This document shows positions 17,106 to 25,915 of a stretch of 64,000 nucleotides of DNA, piece after piece. A program made the position numbers and the translations under genes. The DNA comes from Pseudobdellovibrionaceae bacterium (GTDB lineage: Bacteria; Bdellovibrionota; Bdellovibrionia; Bdellovibrionales; JAMPXM01). The stretch is from the NCBI GenBank assembly GCA_947462815.1, contig CANHQR010000005.1, positions 1 through 64,000 on the forward strand, written 5' to 3'. A model generated the notes under the pieces. The model had not been told where the DNA came from and did not search any database. It was given only the letters and a program-made list of their open reading frames with translations. Position 1 is the stretch's first letter. Each line of letters starts with the position of its first letter.

Positions 17106-17212
17106 ACATAGAGCGGTGGGGGTGCACAATGAAAGTGGAAGTTGCCTGGGCCAGTTGAATTCGAGGCATTTGCTCAAAAAATCAACACAAAGCAACTCGA
17201 TGTGTCAGCGGC

Positions 17213-18163
17213 TCAGCCGCCGGTGCATTCCGGTAAGCTGGGGAATCCTGCGAAGCGAATGCGGAAGTTGTAAACTCGTCCGGTCGCGGTGGGGCGTTTG
17301 CAGCTGTCGATTAAGGTGAGGGCGCTCGTGACTTTGCCGCGCTCCAACTCTGCCATCATCGTGTTGGAAATCCGCAAGCTCATGCTGAGATTCAGCGCAA
17401 ATCGCCCGGGCGAGAGAGTCACGTCGCCGTTGATCTTCGAATTCAGGCCATCTTGGTCGCTCCCTAAACTCACATCGGTCAGAGTCAGCTTCTGTCCATC
17501 AAAGTTCAGCTTACCGGTGAGGCTCGAAAACTTCAGCTGGGGGAGAGTAAAGCCGCTCACCGTCGTGCTGCCCATGGTGATGGGGGACGAGGTGAGATCT
17601 GCATTGATGAGAGGGATAAACGACTTGGGATCGATGCTACCCTTGAGGCTCGCATTCAATTGGCCTTCGAGAGGGATGGGGTAGGGACTAAAATCGCGGA
17701 TCACTTGCGCGAGAGGAAGTGAATTGAGTGAGCCCTCGACGTCGAGTTTCTCTCGCATTTTGAGCGAGACCTCGGCCTGTGCGCCGAAGACATCTTCAAC
17801 ATTGAGGTGTCCGAGTGGAAGTTTGTTGAGTGCAGACTGAAGTAGCGAGGGGGAATACGTGACGCGACCGACTTTAATCCGCGGTAGCTGGGGAGCGATC
17901 AAATCCAATTCACTCAAGCGAACAGCGAGTGGAAAGCCCGGGTGAAGCGAAAGCTTGGCAAAGTCAACCGACCACTGCGGAGGGAGGCTGCGTGGAAGGA
18001 TGGAGGTCAGAAGCCAACCACGGAGATCACCGACGGGTGTGAGCCAAAGCATACATAGCAAAGTTATAGGCAAGAGCAGCAGGAGTCGCGATTTCTGCCT
18101 CCACAAGAAGGCGCCGAGCTCACGAGGAAGTTGTGAAAGATGCGAAAGAGCGTCCATGCGCAC
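17213..18163 (-). CDS. gspN: Type II secretion protein GspN
   Basis: A 316-residue inner-membrane-anchored protein: one N-terminal membrane segment (about residues 26-46: LLLLLPITLLCMLWL) and a periplasmic beta-rich body with repeated long-strand segments (SLKGSIDPKSF, LTSSPITMGSTTVSG, KINGDVTLSPGRF). Last gene of the gsp operon, starting directly after the gspM stop. GspN is an accessory, non-universal type II component. The stop is followed on the minus strand by an imperfect hairpin (ACACA/TGTGT) and a run of six T, possibly the operon's weak terminator. Confidence 0.85.
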   Translation of the reverse strand: MRMDALSHLSQLPRELGAFLWRQKSRLLLLLPITLLCMLWLTPVGDLRGWLLTSILPRSLPPQWSVDFAKLSLHPGFPLAVRLSELDLIAPQLPRIKVGRVTYSPSLLQSALNKLPLGHLNVEDVFGAQAEVSLKMREKLDVEGSLNSLPLAQVIRDFSPYPIPLEGQLNASLKGSIDPKSFIPLINADLTSSPITMGSTTVSGFTLPQLKFSSLTGKLNFDGQKLTLTDVSLGSDQDGLNSKINGDVTLSPGRFALNLSMSLRISNTMMAELERGKVTSALTLIDSCKRPTATGRVYNFRIRFAGFPSLPECTGG

Positions 18164-18823
18164 TCACTTTCTTGAGCGCGAGGCGCCAGCAGGGGCGGCA
18201 CGCTCAGGCAGGCTGAAAATCACCACTTTGAAAGAGGCGTCGAAGTAGCCAGCTTGCGAGCCCGCTTGAATGTCGAGCCCCGAGATTCGAGCATTCGGAT
18301 CAAGGTTCATCAGCTTTTGCCCGTATTGCTGAATTTGCGTGAGGTTCAAGTTCTTGAAACTGATCCGTGCGCCTCGCTGTTGAATGCTCTTCGGGATCCG
18401 GGTCGCACCGCCGGGAGCGGCGGCATTGTCGAATTCATTCACGGATTCCACTTGATCGCGCGGGATGTTGGCGGACTGAGCGAGGGACTCGAGGCTACGA
18501 GGTAAGTCCATCACCGTGAGTTGCGACATGGGTGCAGGAATGAGCCGCTTTTCGCGCTCAACGCGATACAACTCGACCAAGGCATCGCGATGATCCTCAT
18601 GATAGAGGATGGTGTCGCTCCCGTTGGAGTACATCGAGTACGGAATGGCGAAGATGAGCAGGAGAATCAGAGCGACGGTGCCGCCGACAATCAGCTTCTG
18701 CACGGGGGCCGTCAGTGTGTCGAATTTCTCACGCAGACGCGCGTAGAGCTCGCTTTCTTCAATTCGACTCCCGAGGGATTGCAAAACGCCAACGAGGCGA
18801 TCTTTGAGTTCGTCCAAATTCAT
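18164..18823 (-). CDS. gspM: Type II secretion protein GspM
   Basis: A 219-residue protein: cytoplasmic N-terminus, one membrane helix (about residues 49-67: GGTVALILLLIFAIPYSMY) and a periplasmic ferredoxin-like domain. GspM pairs with GspL in the inner-membrane platform that couples the GspE ATPase to pseudopilus growth. It overlaps gspL by four bases and abuts gspN. The sequence is divergent; the call leans partly on its place after gspL. Confidence 0.87.
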   Translation of the reverse strand: MNLDELKDRLVGVLQSLGSRIEESELYARLREKFDTLTAPVQKLIVGGTVALILLLIFAIPYSMYSNGSDTILYHEDHRDALVELYRVEREKRLIPAPMSQLTVMDLPRSLESLAQSANIPRDQVESVNEFDNAAAPGGATRIPKSIQQRGARISFKNLNLTQIQQYGQKLMNLDPNARISGLDIQAGSQAGYFDASFKVVIFSLPERAAPAGASRSRK

Positions 18824-20526
18824 TCTTCATCCTTGGCAGCAGGCCGAGGCGGCATGCGATCCACTTTGAAGTTGAAGCTAAACGCCGTGCCGATCCCAGA
18901 GGTGCTCGAAGTCGGGGATTGGCTCTTGAGCGAGCCCGATCGCGCCACTCTCTGGAGCGAGCTCTTCAAGCGCTCTAAGCGAGCGGCGTCGACAACTCGG
19001 CCTTCGATGCTGACGTCTTCGTTGTCGATGGAGATCCGCGAGACCGCCAAGCCGACGGTCGGGTTGGGTGGCTTCTGCACAGGCGCTGTTTCCGCAATGC
19101 GTGCTAAGATTTCGAGTGCGGAAATGTAATCCTGAAGACCTGCGAGCGTCTCACGATCTTTGAGAAGCGATTGTTCGCGCGTGATGTAATTGAGAACAGA
19201 ATCCAGATCGGCGGAGGACAGATTTGCGGCCTTTTTAGCACCGATCTTCAGAATGTCTTCGCTGCTGAGACTTAAGTCTTCGGCGAGCGAGTTCCTCCAC
19301 CATGCGTAGGTGGTGAAGATCAAAAAAATCGCGACGGTGATTTGCACCGTCACCTGCCATGTTCCCCAAAACTTTCTCAGCGATTCGTTGGACTTTGCGA
19401 ACTCACCCTGGCGGAAATTGATGGCGGGGTTGCGGACTCGCCGCAGTCCCTCGAGAGCCAAACCAATGGCCACTCCTGCAACGGTGGTCAAATCGTGATC
19501 GGCCTGAAAGCGAATTTGAATCTTTCCGGAATTCACCAGTGAGTCGAACACTGACAAATTGTTGGTTGGAATGCTGAGGGATTGGGTGAGCCAAGGCGCG
19601 AGATTCTGCAGGCGACTGCCGCCACCACAAATGGCGAGAGCTTGGATGTCGGCACCTAAGGTCGTGCGGGCATCGAGGAAAGTCAGCTTAAGGTCGCGCA
19701 CCAGGCTCGACATCGCGGTTTCCATGGCGGCGTGCATGCCGAGCTGATCGCGAGTCGCTCCGGAGGTGTTGAGAAGCAAGAATGCCTTTTTGGGAAGAGC
19801 TTTGACGGCCTCCAAGTACGGGACCGAAAAGCTTCCGGCCAAGGATTCGGCTAAATCATGGCCGCCCCATTGAATCGAGCGAATCGTAATCAGCTGGCCA
19901 TCACGATGAATGAGCAGAACACTCCGCCGATGGCCGATCTGCAAAAGGGCTTGTGCGGGACGAGCCTCTGACTCCGTCGTTTCGCCGAGTGTGACTTGGC
20001 GTTTGGAATGAGGTGGGGCGAGCCACCAAGACTCCACAATATTGCTCAGCGCTGCGCCCTCGGCGGCCACAATTTGCGCGTCGAATCCACCATCTTTGGC
20101 GATTGAGAGCGCCTGACGAACAGCCTCTTTCGGACAGGCGACCGCCATGACGTCGGTGGCGTTATTGTGCATTTCCACAAGCCGCGCATCGAAGACCGTC
20201 TCGTCCATTTCGAAGGGAATTTCTTCATCCAATTCAAACGGAAGGCTCTTGAGGATCTTCGATCGCTCTTTGAAAGGAAAACGTCGAAACCGCGCCGAGA
20301 TCATCGACTGAGGTACACTGATCACCCACTTCGCCTCGCCGGGTGCCGCTTTCATTTGTGAGGAAAACTCGCGGAGGCGCTCGAGAATATCGAGGTCTTG
20401 GTCTTTAAGAGGATCTACGGAAAGTGGAATTTCCCAGACGTGATTCAGTGAAGTCGAACGTCCGGATGACTCGACCTCGGCGATCTTGATGCTGCTGGAA
20501 CCGATGTCGACGCCGTAGACTTTCAT
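18820..20526 (-). CDS. gspL: Type II secretion protein GspL
   Basis: A 568-residue protein with an N-terminal actin/PilM-like fold (VYGVDIGSSSIKIAEVE, with the phosphate-binding DIGSSS; ALAICGGGSRLQNL near 290-300), one membrane helix (about 392-410: VTVQITVAIFLIFTTYAWW) and a periplasmic domain. It recruits the GspE ATPase to the membrane and contacts GspM. The cytoplasmic part is closer to PilM than usual GspL, which is seen in several non-enteric systems. Start ATG 20526; it ends four bases inside gspM. Confidence 0.9.
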   Translation of the reverse strand: MKVYGVDIGSSSIKIAEVESSGRSTSLNHVWEIPLSVDPLKDQDLDILERLREFSSQMKAAPGEAKWVISVPQSMISARFRRFPFKERSKILKSLPFELDEEIPFEMDETVFDARLVEMHNNATDVMAVACPKEAVRQALSIAKDGGFDAQIVAAEGAALSNIVESWWLAPPHSKRQVTLGETTESEARPAQALLQIGHRRSVLLIHRDGQLITIRSIQWGGHDLAESLAGSFSVPYLEAVKALPKKAFLLLNTSGATRDQLGMHAAMETAMSSLVRDLKLTFLDARTTLGADIQALAICGGGSRLQNLAPWLTQSLSIPTNNLSVFDSLVNSGKIQIRFQADHDLTTVAGVAIGLALEGLRRVRNPAINFRQGEFAKSNESLRKFWGTWQVTVQITVAIFLIFTTYAWWRNSLAEDLSLSSEDILKIGAKKAANLSSADLDSVLNYITREQSLLKDRETLAGLQDYISALEILARIAETAPVQKPPNPTVGLAVSRISIDNEDVSIEGRVVDAARLERLKSSLQRVARSGSLKSQSPTSSTSGIGTAFSFNFKVDRMPPRPAAKDEE

Positions 20527-20558
20527 CGCTGCCTCACCCTACCCAAGTCTATAGGGAA

Positions 20559-21869
20559 TTATTGTTCATTCCAATACACAATCTTCGGGCGACCGAGGCT
20601 TGGAGTCGAAGGTGTTGGCGAAGTCCTGGGCGAAGGTTGGGGTGTCGGAGCTGCCGCGCCGGGCTCTGGTGTCGGCGTGGGGGCGGCTGCCGTGGCGACA
20701 GGTGTCGGTGCAGTGGGAAGCATGTTTTCAAGGCGTGAACGAACGGCTTGCTCGTCCCACACGATCGCGGTGATCTCGCGCTGGGACTTGCCGGAGATTC
20801 CCGTCGCGCGAATTCGAAAGTTCGTTTCCGGCTCAAAGATTAAAGAGACTTTGGCGGCCTCGCCCTCGCGAAAGGGATTGCCTGTGATGCCAAGAGAGTT
20901 GAGAAACTCCACAAAGGCTTTCTCGTCTTTAAAAGGGCCACGCTTCGGGTCCTGTCGATGCTCGAGAATCTTGGCGACACGCTCTTCGGTTAAGTCCGGC
21001 CCCAAGGCTTTCAGAACATCGGCGCTCGCTTGATTGATATTGATGCCTTTGGAGCCGTAGAGCGTGAGACGGGGCTCAAGCAGGTCGTAGATCTCATCGG
21101 ACATTCCAGACACAAAGTGGAGCTCGCTCAACGACTCCAGAGGTTCGTTCTTCACGGGCAGGGAGTTACCATCCGGAAGCAGGGCCGTCGCTTCGGGGCC
21201 GCCTCCCGCCGAAGAGGTTTCATCCGGATCAATGTAGTCTTTGATGTTATCGATGAGCTCTTCGAAGTTTTGACCTCGGTAACGAGAGGCGAAAGCTTCA
21301 TCATTCTCAATCTTCGAGCGGAAGATTCCGAGCATTTGGTCTTTGGCCGCTTTCGCAAGAATCGTCGAGGGTGACCCCAAATCATTGACATCAATTCTGG
21401 CGCCCTCAGATTCAATCGTGGCCAAGTAGCTGGTCTTGATGGCCGTCAAATCACTGGCTTTGACCGCCTTTTGAATTTCACTTCGTTCGACCTCACCGAC
21501 TCCATCAGGAAGCGGTGGCGGCCAAGCAAAGGGTTGCTGCCAAATTTGATCAAGCAGACTCGGATCAGGTAGATTCTGTCCCGCCAACGACTTGGCCTGG
21601 CGGAAGATGCTGATACGCAACAAGCTGATCTCAACAGCGGCGCGTGCGGACCAGTAGGCGCGCACGCGGTGCACGGCTTGCGTGCTGACCACGTACTCCA
21701 CGTTGGTCTCGTACATGATCTCGGTGGCGATCACCATCAGCAATGTTGTCGCAAAGAGTGCGAGCATCAGAGCGGCTCCACGTCGAGAGCCTCGCGCGCG
21801 GGGTGGACACAGAGTGTTTGGCGTCCACTGTGGCTGGTGCTGTTGCGAAGGGCGTTGTGTGTCCATCAA
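20559..21869 (-). CDS. gspK: Type II secretion minor pseudopilin GspK
   Basis: A 436-residue pseudopilin. After a 30-residue basic leader comes the membrane helix RRGAALMLALFATTLLMVIA, without the usual Glu at +5, as expected for GspK, the pseudopilus tip. A helix-hairpin-helix-like region lies near 273-310 (GININQASADVLKALGP). The last 50 residues are a Pro/Thr/Ala-rich tail (APTPTPEPGAAAPTPQPSP) that typical GspK proteins lack. It overlaps gspJ by four bases; 32 bases separate it from gspL. Confidence 0.93.
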   Translation of the reverse strand: MMDTQRPSQQHQPQWTPNTLCPPRARGSRRGAALMLALFATTLLMVIATEIMYETNVEYVVSTQAVHRVRAYWSARAAVEISLLRISIFRQAKSLAGQNLPDPSLLDQIWQQPFAWPPPLPDGVGEVERSEIQKAVKASDLTAIKTSYLATIESEGARIDVNDLGSPSTILAKAAKDQMLGIFRSKIENDEAFASRYRGQNFEELIDNIKDYIDPDETSSAGGGPEATALLPDGNSLPVKNEPLESLSELHFVSGMSDEIYDLLEPRLTLYGSKGININQASADVLKALGPDLTEERVAKILEHRQDPKRGPFKDEKAFVEFLNSLGITGNPFREGEAAKVSLIFEPETNFRIRATGISGKSQREITAIVWDEQAVRSRLENMLPTAPTPVATAAAPTPTPEPGAAAPTPQPSPRTSPTPSTPSLGRPKIVYWNEQ

Positions 21870-22807
21870 AACTGCCTCGCCGGTGTGGGGGATGCATTGG
21901 GATTGGAGCCCGTCGCAGCACCCTGACCACCGTTCGCATTTTCCGCAGTTTTCTTGTCCGGATTATTTGGAAAGCGAATGGGGGCCACGTAGTTCATCTT
22001 GATCTGGCGCGAATTCGGATCTTCTTTGTCATGGACAGTGAGCTGAATCTCCACGGCGTCGGGAAAACGGCCCGAGGTCTCATCGCCTTGTCGGCTGTTC
22101 CATGTTTCCAGTGGTTCAGTGCGATCGCGCGCGATGTAGCGCAATTTGAATTCGGAGACGTACAACAGCAAAATCGTTTCCGTGCCGCCCGTCGTGGGGT
22201 CTTCGTCGACCAAGCTGCTTTCTCGGCGTACCAAGCAAGTCGTACGGTAGCTGCCCTGCGACTTACGTCGGCCCTCAACGCCCTCTTCAGCCCCGCAGCT
22301 TCGAATTGAATAACCAATTTCAGCCAAATCGCTTTCTTTGGCATCGACGAATCGACGAACATGATTGCTCACCGTGAATGCGACGCGATCAGTTTCGCCG
22401 ATAAACTGACTGCGCGGTTTAGGAGATGGAAAAGGCGTCGCATTGGCCAAGGGGTCGGGCGGCAAATTCGGATTGGCTGTAGGCAGAGGTGTGGGGACGG
22501 GCGCCACTCCTCCGGGAGGAGGAGTGGAATTGGGGTCGGCTTGACCACTGGCTTTTCGTTTTCGGGCTTCGATCACCTGATTGTAGAGCTTAATCGCGAG
22601 ATCCCGGTGATGATAGGCCGCCGCGATGTCGGAGGCCATGAGGCGAACCGTATCGCGCACGGCGGATTCATCATCGATCTGGCGTTGAATGCGCTTTTTA
22701 CTATCGAGACCACTGCGAACGCTCTGTCCAATGAGTACGGAGAGCCCAGACAGAATGATCAGCGCGATCATAATTTCGATCAGGGTGAAGCCTCGTCGAT
22801 GGTTCAT
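21866..22807 (-). CDS. gspJ: Type II secretion minor pseudopilin GspJ
   Basis: A 313-residue pseudopilin with a short leader and class III signal RRG-FTLIEIMIALIILSG; peptidase cleavage would follow Gly6, leaving Phe at +1 and Glu at +5. GspJ forms the tip complex with GspI and GspK. A Pro-rich insertion of about 50 residues (around 90-140: STPPPGGVAPVPTPLPT) interrupts the globular domain and is unusual. It overlaps gspI and gspK by four bases each. Confidence 0.93.
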   Translation of the reverse strand: MNHRRGFTLIEIMIALIILSGLSVLIGQSVRSGLDSKKRIQRQIDDESAVRDTVRLMASDIAAAYHHRDLAIKLYNQVIEARKRKASGQADPNSTPPPGGVAPVPTPLPTANPNLPPDPLANATPFPSPKPRSQFIGETDRVAFTVSNHVRRFVDAKESDLAEIGYSIRSCGAEEGVEGRRKSQGSYRTTCLVRRESSLVDEDPTTGGTETILLLYVSEFKLRYIARDRTEPLETWNSRQGDETSGRFPDAVEIQLTVHDKEDPNSRQIKMNYVAPIRFPNNPDKKTAENANGGQGAATGSNPNASPTPARQF

Positions 22808-23361
22808 CGCGGTTGCCCTCCCGCGGGCCGATCGCCGCTGCTCGGGGCGGCACCGCCTGTGCCCGCGCCGCCGCCGAGAGTGAGGGGTTTGGAGTAGTCG
22901 ACAAAATACGTGGCCACAGATTGGCGAATCGGTTTGGCGCGCTGATCTTTCGGTTGAAAGCTCACGGTGACGGAGACTTCCTTGATGGTCTCTTTGAGAT
23001 AAGCGGCAACGGTGCGGATGATCAGCAAGGTCATTTCATCCACGCCGCCATCTTTACTCATGAGTGCACCGCTCAAGTCCGGCATTTCGAACTCTTTGGC
23101 GGTCATTTCCCAAGTGTAGCCTGGGAAGAGGACCCCGAAGTCGCCCCCATCTTCTTCGCGAATTTCGCTGATGGGTTCGCCTCGATAAGTCATTTCGATC
23201 TCGGCCATCTTGCGATCCAGCAGCTGCGCCATGTCTGTATTGAGTCGCGACTTCTCCAGGCGCATGAGATTGCCGCTCCATGACTGTCCGATGATGATCA
23301 GCGCACCGGTCATGATCATCATCGCGATCATGGTCTCAAGTAGGGTGAAGCCGCGTTTCAT
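22804..23361 (-). CDS. gspI: Type II secretion minor pseudopilin GspI
   Basis: A 185-residue pseudopilin starting MKRG-FTLLETMIAMMIMTG: a minimal leader with Gly at -1 and Glu at +5. GspI nucleates the tip complex with GspJ and GspK. The C-terminal tail is Gly/Ala/Pro-rich (GGGAGTGGAAPSSG). It overlaps gspH and gspJ by four bases, consistent with coupled translation of tip subunits in fixed ratio. Confidence 0.93.
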   Translation of the reverse strand: MKRGFTLLETMIAMMIMTGALIIIGQSWSGNLMRLEKSRLNTDMAQLLDRKMAEIEMTYRGEPISEIREEDGGDFGVLFPGYTWEMTAKEFEMPDLSGALMSKDGGVDEMTLLIIRTVAAYLKETIKEVSVTVSFQPKDQRAKPIRQSVATYFVDYSKPLTLGGGAGTGGAAPSSGDRPAGGQPR

Positions 23362-23978
23362 TCTCTTAAGTCCTTCAAGCTCATGGCCCGATTGTAGACT
23401 TTAGCGGCTCCCGTCAGCGGATGCACCACGACCGACCAGAGTTGATTTTCGCCATCGCCCATCTTGATGATGGCTTCGTCAGACAGCCCGGCCGGGAAGA
23501 AGTTGATGTAGGCCACGCCCTCGGTGATGGGTTTGGGTTGCGTGGCCAATTCGACGCTGAGAAATTTCAGCCCTCCGGTGAGCTTTCGCTCAGGGTGGCG
23601 CTTGTCTTTCTGAAATTTGGGTCTCGACTTAAGGGCTTCTTCGCGCTGGGTCTGCGTGAGGCGACTCAACTCTTCGATTTGTTCGCTGGAGAGTTGCAGC
23701 ACGTGACCATTCGCACTTTCGACCCAAAACTTGTGACCGGCGGACGCATCCATCGAGACCGCCAGGCGCAGAGTTACATTTTGAAGTTTTGCATTCGTGC
23801 GCAATTCGCGAGTCTGAATGGCGAAACTTCGCACTTGGCCGCGGCGATTCTCGTTGGGGTTGAAAAAGCGAGAACCACCCATGGCCATCACCGCAGCCAC
23901 GATCAAAATCACCACCATCACTTCGATGAGAGTGAAGCCGCCGCGCATTCGAATTTGAAAAATCTTTCGTTGCCACAT
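23358..23978 (-). CDS. gspH: Type II secretion minor pseudopilin GspH
   Basis: A 206-residue pseudopilin with a 14-residue leader and the class III signal RGG-FTLIEVMVVILIVAAV. The globular part is typical in length for GspH, which joins the tip to the GspG filament. It begins 48 bases after gspG and overlaps gspI by four bases. Confidence 0.92.
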   Translation of the reverse strand: MWQRKIFQIRMRGGFTLIEVMVVILIVAAVMAMGGSRFFNPNENRRGQVRSFAIQTRELRTNAKLQNVTLRLAVSMDASAGHKFWVESANGHVLQLSSEQIEELSRLTQTQREEALKSRPKFQKDKRHPERKLTGGLKFLSVELATQPKPITEGVAYINFFPAGLSDEAIIKMGDGENQLWSVVVHPLTGAAKVYNRAMSLKDLRE

Positions 23979-24026
23979 CCAGGCTTTAGCCTAACAGCTG
24001 AAGCCCGTGGGGCAACTCACTTTAAC

Positions 24027-24485
24027 TTAGTTCTTGGGGGCTTCGCCGGCCGCGCCTTCAGAGTTGAAGACCAAATCGTCGCCGCCGCCGCTTCGCTTGT
24101 CGGGACCGTTCGATTTGATGGTAAAGGTCGCGCCATCGGACTCATAAGAGAAAGGCCGCTGCCAAGCATCTTTGAAGGGGCCTTGATGGAAGGGGCGGGG
24201 GCCCCAGTTCGGGCAAGCTTCAGCACCCGGATTTTGTGCAAGTGCATTCAAGCCTTGTTCCGTCGTCGGGAAGGAGCCGCATTCCGTGTTGTACATGCGG
24301 AGCGCATTGGCGAATTCTTGCTGCATGAGTTTGGTCTGCTTCACATTGGCGTTCATGAGGTTGTCCCAAACCGTCTTACCAAGGGTTGCGGCCAGAGCGC
24401 CGACAATCAGCAAGACCACCATGATCTCAATCAAAGTCATACCGCGATTGTTGAGGCGAGATGCAGAAATGGGAGCGCGCTTCAT
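24027..24485 (-). CDS. gspG: Type II secretion major pseudopilin GspG
   Basis: A 152-residue protein with a 15-residue leader and signal NRG-MTLIEIMVVLLIVGAL. It contains the calcium-binding-loop region and family segments CGSFPTTEQGLNAL and NGPDKRSGGGDD. GspG polymerises into the pseudopilus that pushes substrates through the secretin. It has its own AAAGGA ribosome-binding site and an apparent private promoter in the 155-bp gap after gspF, fitting the high copy number it needs. Confidence 0.96.
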   Translation of the reverse strand: MKRAPISASRLNNRGMTLIEIMVVLLIVGALAATLGKTVWDNLMNANVKQTKLMQQEFANALRMYNTECGSFPTTEQGLNALAQNPGAEACPNWGPRPFHQGPFKDAWQRPFSYESDGATFTIKSNGPDKRSGGGDDLVFNSEGAAGEAPKN

Positions 24486-24556
24486 GTGAGTCCTTTCAAT
24501 TCGGTCTTTGTTTGGGATCCAGCTCTTGAGTCTTCGCTGAACAGCAAACGATCCTT

Positions 24557-24585
24557 ATCCTAGCGGCTTGCGCGAGTTTGCTCAA
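24557..24585 (-). promoter_or_regulatory. Internal promoter in front of gspG
   Basis: On the minus strand TTGAGC (24580-24585), exactly 17 bases, then TAGGAT (24557-24562), both 4 of 6 or better against sigma-70 consensus. Transcription would start near 24550, about 65 bases before gspG. Confidence 0.6.
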
Positions 24586-24640
24586 CCCGGCTTGTGTCGA
24601 GTTGCCTCGAAGTTGAATTACGACGCGATCAGGCATGCGC

Positions 24641-25861
24641 TTAAGTCGAGCCCAGCTGGGACATTTGGAAAATCGGCACCATGATCGAGAACACCACGCC
24701 GCCGATCACCACGCCCATCACCACGATGAGGAGGGGGCCCAGTAGCGAAGTGAGGCCCTGAATCTCGGTGTCGACTTGGTAATCAAAGGAATTCGCCACT
24801 TGCGTGAGCATGGCTTCGAGGTCGCCGGTCTTTTCACCGATGTTGACCATATGGATGACAATCGGCGGGAACTGTCCGGACTTTTTGAGGGGGCCCGCGA
24901 TACTTTCGCCTTCGCGGATGTTCTCGCGTGCCTGATCAATAGCTTCGGCCAGGACTTGGTTGCCGACGACATTTCGGACAATGTCCATAGCTTGAAGCAT
25001 GGCCACGCCGCCGGTGAGTAAAGTGGAAAGCGTGCGCGTGAATCGACTTACGGCGATCATACGTGCCAGGCGACCGATCAGCGGGAATTGCAGGATCAAG
25101 ACATCCCACTGCCGAGACCCCGCCGGCGTGGCCTTCCAGCTTCGGAAGCTGATATAGCCGAGAGCCCCAAGAGCCAAAACCACAATCCAGTAGTCGACAA
25201 AGAATCCGGACACCGCAATGGTGACATTGGTGTACCAGGGGAGCGTCATCTCCGAGCTTTCAAAGATCGCCGTCATGCGCGGGATAACGAACACGAAAAT
25301 GACCGACAGCATGAGCACCAAAAAGATCGTCATGATCACCGGATAGAGGATCGCGGATCGAACCTTCGTGACCAGGGCATGCTGCGCCTCGGTGAACTCG
25401 GCAAGCCGCATGAGAATCACGTCGAGTGTGCCTGTGGCTTCGCCGGCTTCACACATGGTGATGTAAATGTGGTCGAAGACTTTGGGATGACGACCCAACG
25501 CCTTGTTGAGGGTTGATCCCTCATTCACTTGATTTTTGACGTCGGCGACGATGGCTTTGAGGTCGGGATTCTCGATCTGGTCGGCAACGGCCGTCAAACT
25601 GTCCACCAAGGGGATCCCGGCCTTTAACAGCGTGGCGAGCTGACGCGTGAGATTCGACTTCTCTTGAATGTTGATTCGCCCGCCTGAAGTTCGCGTTGCA
25701 TTGGCTTTGGCGGAGCTCGCTTTGGTCTTATCGCGAATTTCCGTGACAAAGATGCCGTCTTTTTTGAGTTTTGCGCGCGCAAGCTTTTGATTGTCGGCAT
25801 CGACATTGCCGCGCACATTCTTGCCGCTGGAGTTGAGGCCTTTGTATTCGAAGACCGGCAT
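24641..25861 (-). CDS. gspF: Type II secretion inner-membrane protein GspF
   Basis: About 406 residues from the ATG at 25861 (MPVFEYKGLNSSGK, the family N-terminus); an upstream in-frame start at 25897 adds 12 residues and is less likely. Two tandem GspF domains are visible with repeated helices (LATLLKAGIPLVDSL and STLLTGGVAMLQAMD) and three hydrophobic segments (near 165-190, 215-235, 370-395). It forms the platform linking the GspE motor to the pseudopilus. It follows gspE with a 54-base gap. Confidence 0.95.
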   Translation of the reverse strand: MPVFEYKGLNSSGKNVRGNVDADNQKLARAKLKKDGIFVTEIRDKTKASSAKANATRTSGGRINIQEKSNLTRQLATLLKAGIPLVDSLTAVADQIENPDLKAIVADVKNQVNEGSTLNKALGRHPKVFDHIYITMCEAGEATGTLDVILMRLAEFTEAQHALVTKVRSAILYPVIMTIFLVLMLSVIFVFVIPRMTAIFESSEMTLPWYTNVTIAVSGFFVDYWIVVLALGALGYISFRSWKATPAGSRQWDVLILQFPLIGRLARMIAVSRFTRTLSTLLTGGVAMLQAMDIVRNVVGNQVLAEAIDQARENIREGESIAGPLKKSGQFPPIVIHMVNIGEKTGDLEAMLTQVANSFDYQVDTEIQGLTSLLGPLLIVVMGVVIGGVVFSIMVPIFQMSQLGST

Positions 25862-25915
25862 GCTTCGATTTTGGGCCGGAGAACCCGGCCCTGTCACGCG
25901 GCGAATGCGGGATTA

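Noticed and set aside
17040-17110. Possible tRNA or small RNA gene in the gspN-ssb gap
   Set aside because: Short GC-rich inverted segments are present but no cloverleaf or conserved tRNA arms could be built.
23421-24563. 380-codon open frame antisense across gspG-gspH
   Set aside because: It covers two clear pseudopilin genes and their intergenic gap; the composition is His/Arg-rich shadow sequence.
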